Assembly: GCF_963576675.1 (NCBI RefSeq)
Contig: NC_088916.1
Location: forward strand, 50,779,001 to 50,843,000
Length of the DNA: 64,000 nucleotides
Direction of reading: 5' to 3'
DNA from: Euphorbia lathyris
Taxonomy: Eukaryota > Streptophyta > Magnoliopsida > Malpighiales > Euphorbiaceae
Positions 10,735-22,190 of this stretch are shown here, piece after piece. Below the pieces are notes generated by a model, which worked only from the letters and a program-made list of their open reading frames with translations, searched no databases and was not told where the DNA came from. The number at the start of each line of letters is the position of its first letter. Within the stretch, counting starts at the first letter, position 1. The translations under genes and the position numbers were made by a program.

Positions 10735-11590
10735 ATGAACATCCAGGCCTTTTCATGGTCTTAAGCTAATATAACCGGAGTATCACCTAATCTTATGATG
10801 CATTCATTGAAAATCCAAAAGGATGCTACTCCTATCAAGCAAAAAGTTAAAAAAACCATGGCTTAGATAAACAACAGATTATCAGGGTTGAAGTAAAAAA
10901 GTTATTGGATTGCCAGCACATTAAGGAGATGGTGTATGCAAAATGGATTGCCAATGTTGTTCTGGTAAAGAAGGCCAATGGAAAATGGAGGATGTGTGTG
11001 GATTTCACAGATTTAAACAAGTCATGTCTGAAGGATTCTTATCATTTGCCTTGCATAGACATCTTGATTGATTCTACTGCGGGGTATGCCATTTACTCTT
11101 TGTTAGATGCATCGGGGTATCACCAAATCCCTATAAATCTTAATGATATAGCAAATGTCTGCTTTCGGACAAACGAAGGAACATATGGATATAAGGTAAT
11201 GCCTTTCAGTTTAAAGAATGCAGGGGCTACTTACTAGAGATTGGCAAACAAAATTTTTGGTGACGTTATTGAAGATAAAGTGGAGGTTTATGTTGACGAT
11301 ATGATTGTCAAAAGTAAATATGTTGAAGATCATGCATCTGATTTAGCAAAAGTTTTTGCTACCCTACAAGAATATAATCTTAAACTAAACCCAGAGAAAT
11401 GCACTTTTGGCATTTCTTCGGGAAAGTTTTTAGGATTCCTGATTTCTCAACATGGGATCGAGGCTAATCCTGATAAGATTCAAGCAATCATTGATATGGA
11501 GTCTCCCAAAATGATCAATTATGTGTAGAAATTAAATGGAAAGATCAATGCTTTAGGAAGATTTATTTCTTGTTCGGCCAAACATTGCAT
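10735..11590 (+). pseudogene. Gypsy A reverse transcriptase
   Basis: Two frame-compatible open pieces (10905-11237, 11241-11528) are split by a TAG at 11238-11240. They encode Ty3/gypsy reverse transcriptase: IANVVLVKKANGKWRMCVDF, then DLNK, the PC.D.L.D.T.G motif, MPF.LKNAGATY, the catalytic YVDDMIVKS (about 11291) and FLGFLISQHGIEANPDK. A conserved upstream AF(S/W)WS..D..G.SP segment is visible at 10748-10800 with stops. A further stop ends the frame at 11528. The enzyme would copy element RNA into DNA; here it is inactivated. Confidence 0.85.
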
Positions 11591-12540
11591 GTAATTTTAT
11601 AAGAGTTTGAAGAATGTGAAGAATTTTGATTGGACGGCTCAATACCAAGTGTCCTTTGAGAGTTTAAAGTAGTTCCTAGCCTCCCCCCACTCTTAAGTAG
11701 GCCTGTACCTAGTGAAATGCTATACTTGTACATAAGTGTGGCCGAAGACTCGATTGGGGTGGTTTTGGTTCGAGAGGAAGAAACAGAGAAATTTCATGTT
11801 TACTATGCTAGTTGTGTCTTGAGAGATGCAGAAATCCGTTACCCGAAGTTGGAGAAGCTAGCATATGGAGTGTTCATTGCTACTCAAAAGCTATGGCATT
11901 ATTTTTAGAGCCATGCCATCGTGGTAAGAACTGATATGCCACTTAGAAAGATTCTACATAGGCTGAAAACATCAGGGAGAGTTACCGAATGGGCTATGAA
12001 ATTAACTTAGTTTGACATTCGGTATGAGCCTAGAAAAGAATTCAAAGCTCAGGCCCTGGTAGATTTTCTGGTGGAAATTCCTGATCAAGATGGCTTGGTG
12101 CCAACAACTTCGGAGACATGGGAAATTTTTGTTGATGGAAGTGCGAACAAAGATGGCTCTGGTATTGGAGTTTTTGTCAAGGTCCCTAATGCTATCAAGC
12201 TTCGGTATGCTGCCAATTTGGGCTTCATGGCATCCAATAATGTGGCTGAGTATGAGGCTTTATTACAAGGACTACGTGTCCTTAACATCATCAAGCCTGA
12301 TAGGGCAATTCTTAAAAGTGATTCCCAGTTAGTCGTCTGCCAACTCACTGAGAATTTTGAAACTTGTTCGAAAGTTATGAGGAAATATTTGGTGATGGTC
12401 AAAATTCATTTACAAGTAGGAAAAGCCAAAGGTCGTAGCTTGGAAGTTCAACGAATTCCGAAAGAGGAAACTGAAGAGGCTGGTTATTTGGCCAAAATGG
12501 CCTCGACTCCAAACGGATCCCAAATATGTCAATGCCCTAA
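11590..12540 (+). pseudogene. Gypsy A RNase H and second (aRNH-type) RNase H
   Basis: The retroviral-type RNase H connection is visible at 11717-11908 (YISVAEDSIGVVLVREE, then YPKLEKLAYGVF). It is followed by a second RNase H with FVDGSANKDGSGIGVFV, NVAEYEALLQGL, and SDSQLVVCQL (about 12119-12350). The D, E and D catalytic positions are present. The second domain is the plant Tat-type addition. Stops at 11906 and 12008 interrupt the linker between the domains. Confidence 0.75.
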
Positions 12541-12769
12541 TGAGAAAATTACTACTGCTAATATCAATAAGAGTGAGGTCATGGTCATAGATCTTTCGAA
12601 GGATGGTTTTACCCCATTTATTCTTACCTTACCATATGTACTCTTCCTGAAGAAAAGAATGAACAAATTCGAATCTTACTCAAATCAGGTAGATATTCTG
12701 TGGTGGAAGGGCTTTTATACCGAGGATCTTTTGACAGGCCGTTGCTGAAGTGTGTTGGTTTTGAAGAGG

Positions 12770-13830
12770 GGAAGAGAATCATGTTTGAAATTCATGAGGG
12801 TTTATGTGGAGTTCATGAAGGAAGGGATGCACTAGCTAAAAAAGCCCAATTGCAAGGTTTCTTTTGACCAAAGATTGTTAGGTATGCAACTGAGTTTGTG
12901 AAGAAATGTTCAGTTTGTCAATCCTTTGCTCCAATTATCCAATCTTCGGCAGCAGCTTTGGGAGTTATTCAGCCAGCTTGGCTGTTCGCAACTTGGGAAA
13001 TTGATATTGTAAGTCCTTTCCCAACGACCGGGGGACAGAAGAAGTTTTTAATTTTGATCATTTTTCCAAATGGGTGGAAGCCGAAGCAGTTGCGACAATC
13101 TCTCCGGCTCAAATCATTAATTTTATGGAAAAGATGGTTATTTATCGTTTTGGGACCCCACATACGATTATCACTAACAACGGCAAGCAATTTGATTGTA
13201 AGGCTTTTCAAACCTTCTGTGAAAACCTTAGCATCAAACTTCAGTTTTCTTCAGTAGCCCATCCTCAAACAAATAGGATGACTGAAGTAACATACCGAAC
13301 AATTGAGCATGGACTAAAAAAGAGATTGGGAAAAGCAAAAGGATCTTAGATAGACCAACTACAACATGCCCTATGGGAATATAGAACTACTCTCAGGGTT
13401 GCCACTGGAGAAACTCCGTTCTCCCTCACTTAAGGGGCCGAAGCCTTTGTCCCGGTAGAAATCGGTTCCTCTAGCCCAGAGCAATATACTTTTCTACTGA
13501 TGGAAACGAAGAGGCAATGCGCCGAAAGCTAGACTTTTTGGAAGAGCGAAGGGAGGAGGCATTATTCAAGACAACTGCATACAGACAATGAATTAAAGCC
13601 AGCCGCGACAAATGAGTTAGACCTCAGCAATTCTTTGAGGGAGATTTAGTTATGAAGAATGCCGAAGCTTCCCCGTCTAGAGTTGACAAAGGGAAGTTAG
13701 GAAGAAATTGGGAAGGACCTTTTCAGGTTGATCAATGTGTTGGCACACACACTTACAAGCTTTGGGATTTGGACGATAGATGAATTCCAAGAACTTGGAA
13801 TGCTATCTCATTGAGGAAATTATATCAATA
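12770..13830 (+). pseudogene. Gypsy A integrase with C-terminal tail
   Basis: The zinc-binding HHCC part is seen as HEGLCGVHEGRDALAKK and CSVCQ. The core follows with WEIDIVSPFP, then after a frameshift near 13070 comes FGTPHTIITNNGKQFD (the second Asp is Asn, so the catalytic D is lost) and the Glu region PQTNRMTEVTYRT. The tail (about 13625-13830) carries GDLVMKNAE and GKLGRNWEGPFQV, as in gypsy integrase C-termini. Several stops are present. The D-to-N change shows loss of catalysis independently of the frameshifts. Confidence 0.8.
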
Positions 13831-14219
13831 AACCTACCCTTCGGTAGTCTGTAATTTTTTCTCGTTAGGCAAGTATAATTCATAATTTTGTAAATTCCTA
13901 CTTTTAAGCAGTCGAACGAAGTAATCCAATGTTAATACAATTTTTTCTTCTCAAAATCTTACTTAGAATCCTTCTTTATTATATTAAAGACTAATCCTTT
14001 GCATGCTAAAAAGGATATAGTCATAATCATTAAGTCGAAAATATTCTAAAAAGATAATGAGTTTTATCTACATATTCACGCAATTGGATAAACAGATAAA
14101 TTTTTATAAAATAAAATGTATGTACATTCAAGGAATAAAAAGATAGAATACAAGGAAAAAGTTAACATGGATCAGGAAATTCTCCTTCATTCGGCAGTTA
14201 TGGGAAGTCATGATCTTCG

Positions 14220-17120
14220 GACGGAAACCGTTGAGCCTAGAAGTCGAAATCAGCGTCGGGGTATTTTTGATTTAAGGTCCGAAGGAAAAGGACCCTAAAT
14301 TGCAAAGATCTTTTGTTCCCTAACTCATTCGCTTCTTGAGTAACTTGAGCAATTGTGGCCATTGATTGTGCCTTTAAATCCCCGAGAGACTTTGAGAAAC
14401 TAGCTTTGGCTGTAGCTTTCTCTTCTTCAAGAAGAGTAAGCTTTTTTTGAAGCTCAGTATTCTTTGTTTGGGTTAGGATCATTGCCTTTCCAGCTCTTTT
14501 TGCCCAGTTTTTTTTCAACTCTGGCTTCAGCTTTGGCAGAATCTATTAAAGCTCCAGCTTCGACCATCTTGTCTTTCAAATCCCCAAGTTCTTTCTCAAA
14601 TTTATCGCAGGCTTTGAGATATTTTTCAGAGTTGGTCTTCAGGACGTCATGCTCACTTTGAAGAGTCTTTAAGGCTTAAATATGCTTCCGAATAAGTTCA
14701 TTCTTTGTGGCTATGACCGTCTCAAGATCGTCAACTTTTTATGCCTTCAGAAGTGTTGCTTTCTCTGCTGCTGAAGCTCTCTCTTAAGCCTTTTCAGCTT
14801 CTTCTCGAGCTATCAATAACTCGTTCCTCACATTGTCTAATTCTTCCAAGGCCTCGACAGTTGAAAGATTATGGTCATCCATTTTCATTTTCGGCTCATG
14901 GTACTTGGCTCCCAGGTTACAAAATTGTTCGATAAGCAAAGTAGTCGAGGATAAGTCCTACAACTACAAAGGTAACAGGTTAAGGGTCAGGATTGAAGCT
15001 TAGTTCAAATAAAGAAAATCTAGGCAACTTACCAATACTTTCCTTTCCAATGTCTTGCGTGCTGCCTCAAACGTGTTCAGGTGTTCGAATAGTTCGGCAT
15101 CACCCGGCATAACTGAGAAATGGGCAATGTCTTCAGTAATGCTGGTGGGACAACATGTCCCTAAAGAGCGTAGATCATAACTGCGAAGGGATGATTGAAA
15201 GTAAGTAAAATGTTCAAAATATTTTCTAAAAAAAATGTAAGTAATATTTTTCTTACATTGGTTCGATCATATTGGGAATTTGGCAAGCATATCTGGGTCC
15301 ACAATGTCAGAAATCTGTTGGACTATTTCTAGATTAACTCCAGGAGAAAGAGTGCACTTTTGACTGGGTTTTAGCTTCACCTTTTTCTCTCGATATTCTT
15401 TCCTTTTCTTCAGAGCTGGCTCCTGAAGATTTGTAACTTCTATCTCCCTAGATCTTTTACCAGAAATGTGAGAGTCTTCAGCCAGGGGGATTTGAATTCT
15501 CTTCAGTCGGGAGTTTCATGATAATTGATGGCCAACTTCCTCGAGCATCATTTCTCGCTCTGTGTCTGAGATATCTGAGTCTATATATTCGACACAAGTG
15601 TATCAGGAATTTTCTTCTTGAGCTTTCCTCTTGGAGCATTTATCTTGGTTGAGGCAGAGGTCTTACCAACGTTCGTCTTGGTGGTCCATTTCTTCAAAGG
15701 GATCTAAGGAGAATGGTTGGCATTATTTTCGAAGTAATCTTCAGCATTGAGGCTGAACCTGCCTAGTGATAAAAGATCACCATCTTTTGACAAATTGATC
15801 TCCACCGTAGGTGTGGTGGAGCAAAAGGGAATCTCCTCATAGTGAGTGTTGGATTCAGGTGTTTTTTTGGGTGAAGGAACCTGAAGACTTGTCTCCACTT
15901 GAAGAAGCTCTTCTTGCGAAGGTGCAACTTCATTCAAGGTTAGGGCTTTGGGAGCAGATTTCATGGTTGGTGAGTTTGTTGCTTCGGTGGTAGGCTATGA
16001 GAAGACCCATCTTCAACATCAATGAGGATAGTTGCATTTGGCTTCGGCTGGTTACAGTCCTGCTTCATCTTCTTCAATTGAGCTATCATTTTTTCACGAA
16101 CAACAGACATGATCAGAAAGGCCTGCAATAAAAGAAGAGAAGTATAAATCCAAAAATGAAGAAGAATACCCGACACACCTGTAAAAAGCTTAGTTTTGGG
16201 ATAAATAATCCCATGTTTTCTCCTGAAGAAGCCTGTTTGTCCACCACTTCAGAAGACTTTCATGAATGTGGGGGTACTCCCATTCAAACTCATAGGAACT
16301 TATTCGGTGTGCCCAGACTTCTCCTTTGGGGGTTAGAATTCGGGTAGGTTTCCATGTATGAGATTCCTTCAGTTCCTCGTTCCATTTTGTGGCAAAGGGA
16401 AATCCTCTAGGAATGTAGGTGTGATTTGGGTTCGCTCCATTCGGTTCTATCCAGAACCACTTCGGTTTAAAGCCCTTCACACTTTGGACTTTCTTTTTTA
16501 AGAAATTGCGTCTCTTTTTTTATGACGTCTAGTAGATGAAATCTTCTTTGGGCCTTTTAACAGGATGTCAAAAACATTGAAATAGAGGTCCGAAGAGTTC
16601 AATGGCTAGGTCATCACATATTTTGTCAAAAGCAAGCAGTTCTACCTAAGCATTTGGAGAAATCTGGCAGGGACAAAGGTTAAATTCATTTACAATGGCT
16701 AATATGTTGGGGGAAAGAGGGAATTTCATCTCCCATTCAAGGAATTGGGTGAACATAGCCATTTTTGTTAAGGTGGAGGGGAAGATGGGCCCTCTCAGTC
16801 TCTTCGGGCATGGTCAGAGTCATCTCTTTCAGCCATGGGTAAATATCTGGCAGAAGTTTCATGCGATATTATGAGATTAGGGAGGGTTGGTAAAAAACTT
16901 TAGGGTTAATCCTCCTAGGTTTAGCTAATTCCTCAGCGGCAGAACTTTCATTTTCATCATCTAGAATTTCAGCCATCTCAGTATCGTGATTCCTAGGAAG
17001 ATTTTCTAGGGATTCAGTTTCTTCTCTAGAAGTTTCTATAGGTTCATGAGGGGTCTCAGTGTCGCATTGAAGAGATCTACGAACCTTCGTTGTTCTATGT
17101 TTAGATGAGGAAGGCATTTC
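14220..17120 (-). pseudogene. Gypsy A antisense gene, decayed (PF04195-like head, coiled-coil tail)
   Basis: Reading leftward from an ATG at about 17118 (MPSSSKHRTTK), sequence with protein character runs through pieces at 17135-16869, 16480-16190, 16176-15961, 15964-15704 and 14518-14237. The 16480-16190 piece (GFKPKWFWIEPNG, PRGFPF, EYPHIHESLLKWW) and the preceding stretch resemble the 'putative gypsy-type transposon' domain. The 14237-14935 stretch is a long Lys/Glu/Ala coiled coil. Layout and composition match the better-preserved antisense gene of Gypsy C (54082-56334). Many stops; introns are likely but not resolved. The role of such antisense proteins is unknown. Confidence 0.6.
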
Positions 17121-17363
17121 AAAAGGTAAAAGCAATTAAAATCAAGAAAAGGATATAGGAACTTGCAGGTTTCAGAGAAAAGCAGGTATGATAGGAAATT
17201 CAAGCAGCTCAAACGTTTGCCTTGGGAATATAAGGAAAACATCTGTCATTATTGTGAGTTGTTAAATATGGCGGCTCTATAATGATGATAATGACGTCAT
17301 TTATCCAGTGGTGATGCTCCATCTGTCATTCAAAGAAAGCCTAAAGACGTTTCATATTTTCAC

Positions 17364-17376
17364 TGGGGGGGACATC
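17364..17376 (+). promoter_or_regulatory. Polypurine tract of Gypsy A
   Basis: TGGGGGGGACATC lies immediately before the TGATATGG start of the 3' LTR, where the plus-strand DNA primer should be. Confidence 0.7.
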
Positions 17377-17881
17377 TGATATGGTATTAAATCATTTGGA
17401 CTTTTATTAAGAAAGCCCATTATGATCCTAAGACCTCAGATGGTCCTTGGCCCATTCAAGATAATGGTAACGGTTAGTCTCAATCGAAGCATTACCAAAG
17501 TCAAGGCTTCAGCCATCTTAGCATTACCGAAGGCGGTCTTCAGAGGAGTGTTTGGAGACATGTGGACCAATAAACACGTTGGGCTCCAAACACACGCTCC
17601 TCACTTTCATAACTATATTGGCACGTAAAGATAGGATTCAATGACCTATCATACGCTTCCACGTGTCCAAGATACAACTCTAATTATCTATAAATAGTAG
17701 AAGTATCCAAAGATTCCCGGTATTTGATTTCTTAATCATTTTACTTCATTCATTTAGTTTTGATATTCTCTGAAATATCACTAACTTTAGCATCGGAGAG
17801 GGTTCACCGGACTCCGACTCCTTTTCTGACGGTTGTTGTGATTTCAGGTGACTAGAACTTTGACCAATTTAATCACGATCA
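17377..17881 (+). mobile_element. Gypsy A 3' LTR
   Basis: Starts TGATATGGTATT directly after the polypurine tract. A TATA box (CTATAAATA, 17688-17696) marks a promoter. The end is set at CACGATCA (17881) because the TGAT...ATCA ends mirror those of the Gypsy B/C LTRs. A later CA at 17930 is the alternative, since no partner LTR is available to fix the boundary. Confidence 0.6.
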
Positions 17882-18002
17882 GTATAAATGTTTAATTATA
17901 TTTGAGTTGGGATTTGGTCCATCTCCAACAAGGATTAAGAATCACAAGTTAGTTCTTAAAAGGATAAATAGAGCTTAATTAGGTTAAACATTATTACCAT
18001 AT

Positions 18003-18035
18003 AATTAAGGTTAAGATCCACTTTTAACCTTAATT
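18003..18035. repeat. 12 bp-stem hairpin in spacer
   Basis: AATTAAGGTTAA, a 9 nt loop, then TTAACCTTAATT: a perfect inverted repeat. The surrounding 17882-18367 is AT-rich spacer between Gypsy A and the next solo LTR, with no gene seen. Confidence 0.6.
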
Positions 18036-18367
18036 AAGGGGTTTTAGCCCATGATTAGATTTAAACAGACCTTAGAAAGCTAAATAATAGAGTTCATATA
18101 ATAAAAGAGATTAAAGTTTAGAAGAAACCGTAATAACGATTGCCGAATGGACTTTCTCGGTGATTGGAAACTTACTTTACAACTTAGAACAACAACAACA
18201 ATTACAATAGCAGTTACAAGTGATTCTTGAAGAGAAGAATCAACAAACTAACATAAAGAGGGGAAAGAATTAAGCGTAAGCTTGGTGTGTCTTCAAATGG
18301 CTCCAAATGTCTCATTTTATAGTAAAAAGTCACATATGCTTCCAAAGACCAAGTCTTCTTATGTTTC

Positions 18368-19827
18368 TATTAAGCCCAAAATATACCTAAAATATCATTA
18401 GTATTTACATCAGTTTTGCTACAAATTCATACTATTTATATATGTTTAGCGTACTTTTACGTCTGAATATGTTTCTTTAATGCAAGGTACCTAAATATTT
18501 GGTAAAAACCAAATAGGAACGAAAAGAGGTTAAAAACGAAAGAAAAACCCTACAAAAGGAGTCAAAGATGATGAAAATCAAATGCGCCGAAACGAGGACG
18601 AGGACGAAGTCAGAAACGGAGAAATATCCTTCGTGTCGCGACCGAGAATCCTCCATTCTCGATCGCGACACGCGTCGCCCAGTTCTTTCCCTTACCATTT
18701 CGAAGAATTAATATATGTTCCCCCATTCTCGACCGAGAATATACATTCTCGGTAAGTTCAGATTTCCAGGAAACATACTTCGCACATGTTCGTTTTCGAC
18801 GGAACACGTCCGTTCGATTGGATAAGAACGCCTCTTCACAAGCAGACACGTTCCTTAGACACAACTCATCAACATCTATAAATAGAGAGTTGATTTCAGA
18901 GTTAAGAGATATTGAAGAGAAGACTTAGTACAAAATTAATGCAGAAATTCTGAGTCAAGCGATTCAGAGTTAGAAGTTCGATTTTGTAAAAAGCAATATG
19001 ATGTACACACATTGTTTATCAAATAATTACAAACACAGTAGCATTTAGATTTGTTCATATTAGTTTACATTTTGGTAGTAGATAGACCAATCTCTATTCC
19101 GAAGATTCAGCGAGAAGATTTAGTAGAGGATTCACCCCAGGAGCCTAACAAACTCTAAACGAGGTTCAAGGAAAGGATTGACAAACCGTTTGCTTGAAAG
19201 TCATCGAAAGCTTCCATGCTTTTTGTTCTCTGTAAACTTGTATCAAATTCATACTTCATCTAATAAAGTTTATTCTATTCGATAGATTTTTATGTAGCAC
19301 TTATGGTAAATGATCCGAAGTGAGTTCTGGTGTTTTCATTAAAACGTAGTTGAATTCAAAATCTTTACAAGGAAACTTTGTTGAACACTTAGGCAAATTG
19401 GTATATTGGATAAAGTATCTATTCGGTTAAGGAAGCAATCTAACCAGTTAGGGGATTGTTGCGTTCAAAGCCTTTTAATTGAAGGAGTTTACGTTATTAC
19501 ATTTATATAATTTATACAAAGTTTAAAGTTGTTTTCTTTGCTTAATGCAAACGAATACATTTATTCACTTTTCTAAAGCACTAAACGTTTCTGTCTTGTA
19601 AATTCATCCTTAAATCAGAAGTGATTTTTAACATTCTACATATTCTAATCTAATTCTTATTCTATCAATTTCAAAACCAAATCCAATTAAACGATTTTCC
19701 ATATTATAAACCTTAAAAGTAAATCAAACCGATTTAAAATAAGTTTTTGTTAAAAAGCGTTCCCTGTGGGTTCGATATCTTTTATTACTACAAGCGTATA
19801 CCGTGTACTTGCGGAAATCACTCAACA
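18368..19827 (+). mobile_element. Solo LTR, family L1, copy a (TSD GTTTC)
   Basis: The 1460 bp segment begins TATTAAGCCCAAAATATACC (TG mutated to TA) and ends GCGGAAATCACTCAACA. Perfect 5 bp duplications GTTTC flank it (18363-18367 and 19828-19832). It matches 46184-47724 from end to end with moderate divergence. A TATA box (CTATAAATAGAG, about 18876) is present. No coding capacity. Lineage uncertain; the AAGCGTATACCGTG(T/C)ACTTGCGG end region is shared with large Ty3/gypsy LTRs of plants. It contains the stem-loops described in the findings. Confidence 0.85.
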
Positions 19828-19871
19828 GTTTCCCAACCCCCTAATCTTCCAAATTAAGCTTTAAAGAGGGT

Positions 19872-20188
19872 TGTAACATCTGTGTCTAAATATTCTAATA
19901 TTTATCTTTTTCAAATAGATAACGTTAATTAATTACGATTTTAAATATATTATTGAGTTTAATTTTAATATTTTTAAGTGTAAATTAAAAGGTTTGGATA
20001 AATTTTATAAACAGTTATAACTACAAGGATCAAAATGAATATTTTCAATTACCAGATAATTAAATAAAACCTTAGGTAGTCTAAATAAATTTTTATATAT
20101 TAGGATATAGGTTCGGGTTTTAGGCTGTTAGGCATACGATATCCTCTTTTCCATTCATACCCGATGCCGTTTTGGGTCGGGTGTGACA
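19872..20188 (+). mobile_element. Left LTR of the miniature element
   Basis: A 317 bp LTR starting TGTAACATCTG and ending GGGTGTGACA. It aligns along its full length with 20367-20714. Confidence 0.8.
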
Positions 20189-20191
20189 TTT

Positions 20192-20203
20192 TGGTATCAG
20201 AGC
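20192..20203 (+). promoter_or_regulatory. Primer-binding site, tRNA-iMet type
   Basis: TGGTATCAGAGC, three bases after the left LTR, is the standard plant primer site complementary to the 3' end of initiator methionine tRNA. Confidence 0.9.
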
Positions 20204-20366
20204 TCTAGGTTATATTCTTCAGACCTAGTGTGAGTTGTGATTTAGGAATACAAATATTTGGGAATCGAAATTTTAAAGGTTATATAGTTTGATAGTGAGT
20301 TAAAAAAATATGAGAAAACAAGTCGATATGAATTTCGAGGACGAAATTCTTTAAGGTGGGGAGAAT

Positions 20367-20714
20367 TGTAACTTTCATGTCTAAAAATTCTAATATTTAT
20401 CTTTTTCAAATAGATAACATTAATTAATTACGATTTTAAATATATTTTTAAGTTTAATTTAATATTTTTAAGTGTAAATTAAAAGTTTTGGATAAATTTC
20501 CCTACCAAAAAAAAAGTTTTGGATAAATTTTATAAACAGTTATAACTGTAAGGATCAAAATGAATAGTTTTCAATTACCAAATAATTAAATAAAACCTTA
20601 GGTAGTCCAAATAAATTTTTATATATTAGAATATAGGTTCGGGTTTTAGGCTGTTAGGCATACGGTATCCTCTTTTCCATTCATGCTCGATGCCGTTTTG
20701 GGTCGGGTATGACA
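20367..20714 (+). mobile_element. Right LTR of the miniature element
   Basis: A 348 bp copy of the left LTR, longer because of an insertion at about 20492-20522 in which GTTTTGGATAAATTT is repeated around CCCTACCAAAAAAAA. Other differences are scattered substitutions, so the insertion is not very recent. Confidence 0.8.
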
Positions 20715-21359
20715 AAGGTGGTGGCAAACTTTGACAACTTAGGAGTTGAAAATGTGTAAAGGTGAGAAAACAATCTTAGGCTTCAATAAATACATCAACT
20801 TGTGACAATATTTTGAGCCTATTACATTTCGAATTTGGAGATAATTATGACTAATAATTTGCTCATATATCTCTTAGCTTTCCATAACATTTTGAATCGC
20901 CTCAACCCGAGTTTGCATGAGAGAGTTATGATTAAAATACGAAAATATATCAAATCTGCAAGCAATGTGAAGAAGAGACTACCTTTACAGCAACCACCTC
21001 GACGAGTTGCTTTTACACCTCGATAAGGAGTAGGGGCTAAAGTGAATAAACTTCACTTTATTCCCACCTCGACAAGGTTAGGATGCACCTCGATGAGGTG
21101 CAAGGACGAAAGTGAATAAACATCATTTTATGGCTTCGTTTCTCTTGCAATCCTCGTCTTAAGCCCCGACTTTGGTTATTTATGATGAAACCTTCTGAAA
21201 ATGCATGAAAACACATGAAAATGACTTAGATACATAAAATGATGAAAGTACACAAAAACTATCATTAAAACGTATTAAAATGGTACACAATAAATAGTAA
21301 TTAAGTAAGAAAAAATGCTATAAATGACGACGATAATAGCTCACTTGTCGAGGAATCTC
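20715..21359. other. Unassigned AT-rich spacer
   Basis: No gene recognised. It contains near-repeats around CACCTCGA(C/T)(A/G)AGG and AAAGTGAATAAAC(T/A)TCA at 20990-21130. A stretch at 21200-21345 has a composition often seen in LTR retrotransposon tails, but this cannot be assigned. Confidence 0.4.
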
Positions 21360-22190
21360 TTGATTTTGGATTTTATTAGCTCCTCGACGTCCCGCAAGGC
21401 TATGGAACCTGGTGTCGGAATGAGCAGTGACTATATAGCTTGAGGAATTAGACCGGTAGGCTGTGGGGCCGTCGGTGGAGATCGGACGAGATGCACAACA
21501 TATGGGGTTACCCCAGCGGGTAAGGTTGGGATTACTGCCATTGGTGATTGGGAAATCGATATTGTGGATTGCTGTTGTGAGATTGCTTGGGCTTTATAGA
21601 ATTCCGAGATCTTAGTGTTCTTCTCCTATAAGGTTTGTTTTTGCTGAATGATTTTCATTTGGGCCCGCCGTTTGAACCACATGGGTTGTTTGAAAACTCC
21701 TGATCATGCTAATAAGCTGCATAGAGGGCCCGAAAGCCTCTTAATCAGAATCGACCTTCGTAAGCAAAAGGCCAAGGTTTTGCGGTTGTCTCCTTGGATT
21801 TAGTTGGGCTTCTTCCTGCTGGGAGCTTGATCCCTCAATCGGGGGGTTTAACATTTCTTTAACTAGCATGGGCGTTACCTACTTGTCAGCCATTTGAGAC
21901 CATTTTTTTTGCGGTAGAAGAGAAGTCGTAGTAGATGATGACGGAAGTCGCTTGTTACTTCACGATCACGGTACCAAATAATAAAGATGTGTGAACTTCA
22001 TAATGGTTGCGTCAACAGATTCTCCTCATATGCTGGGAACGATCCTTGAGGACACTCTGACAATTAAGTTAGAGATTGCAAAAGAATGAAGATAATGGAA
22101 AGAGAGGGATAAAGAAAGAGGGAGAGGTTTCCATCCTTTTTACTAATAATGTGAGTTCACCTTTTATAGTGGTTTGTGTGATTCATGATT
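21360..22190 (-). mobile_element. Gypsy D: minus-strand LTR-leader-gag remnant
   Basis: Reading leftward: a TATA box (ACTATAAAAGG, about 22160-22170), a transcribed leader with CTCAAGGATCGTTCCCAGC, then a degenerate primer site TGGTACCGTGATCG near 21975. That site matches the tRNA-Phe primer site of Gypsy B/C at about 13 of 17 positions. A broken gag start follows (ATGGCTGAC at about 21890, then peptide pieces such as PPIEGSSSQQ and RSPPTAPQPTG). Stops and a frameshift are present. Only the 5' end of the element survives. Confidence 0.5.

Larger units (their letters stand above)
9990..17881 (+). mobile_element. Gypsy A: degenerate Ty3/gypsy (Tat-type) element, 5' LTR missing
   Basis: Order on the plus strand: gag remnant, reverse transcriptase with YVDD, RNase H, second (archaeal-type) RNase H, integrase and C-terminal tail (to about 13830). 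A minus-strand gene lies between pol and the 3' end (14220-17120), followed by a polypurine tract and a 3' LTR. The combination of a second RNase H with an antisense gene downstream of pol is typical of the Tat/Retand branch. No 5' LTR or primer-binding site is found before the gag remnant. The coding regions are broken by many stops and frameshifts, so this is an old, dead copy. Confidence 0.85.
19872..20714 (+). mobile_element. Miniature two-LTR element (TRIM-like deletion derivative)
   Basis: Two LTRs of 317 and 348 bp enclose only 178 bp. Both LTRs start TGTAAC and end TGACA. The internal piece has a primer site directly after the left LTR and a purine-rich tract (AAGGTGGGGAGAAT) directly before the right one. 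Flanks AGGGT and AAGGT are a target duplication with one mismatch. The internal sequence ends TTTCGAGGACGAAATTC, like the last codons of chromovirus (Tekay/Reina-type) polyproteins. This therefore looks like a chromovirus with nearly all of gag-pol removed. It can only have moved with proteins supplied by another element. Confidence 0.8.

Noticed and set aside
16156..16347. Plus-strand open frame in Gypsy A
   Set aside because: Complement of the antisense gene's best-preserved piece (16190-16480), which has the recognisable protein pattern.
18477..18864. Minus-strand open frames within solo LTR L1a
   Set aside because: They overlap the LTR stem-loops and promoter and are not kept in the second LTR copy.
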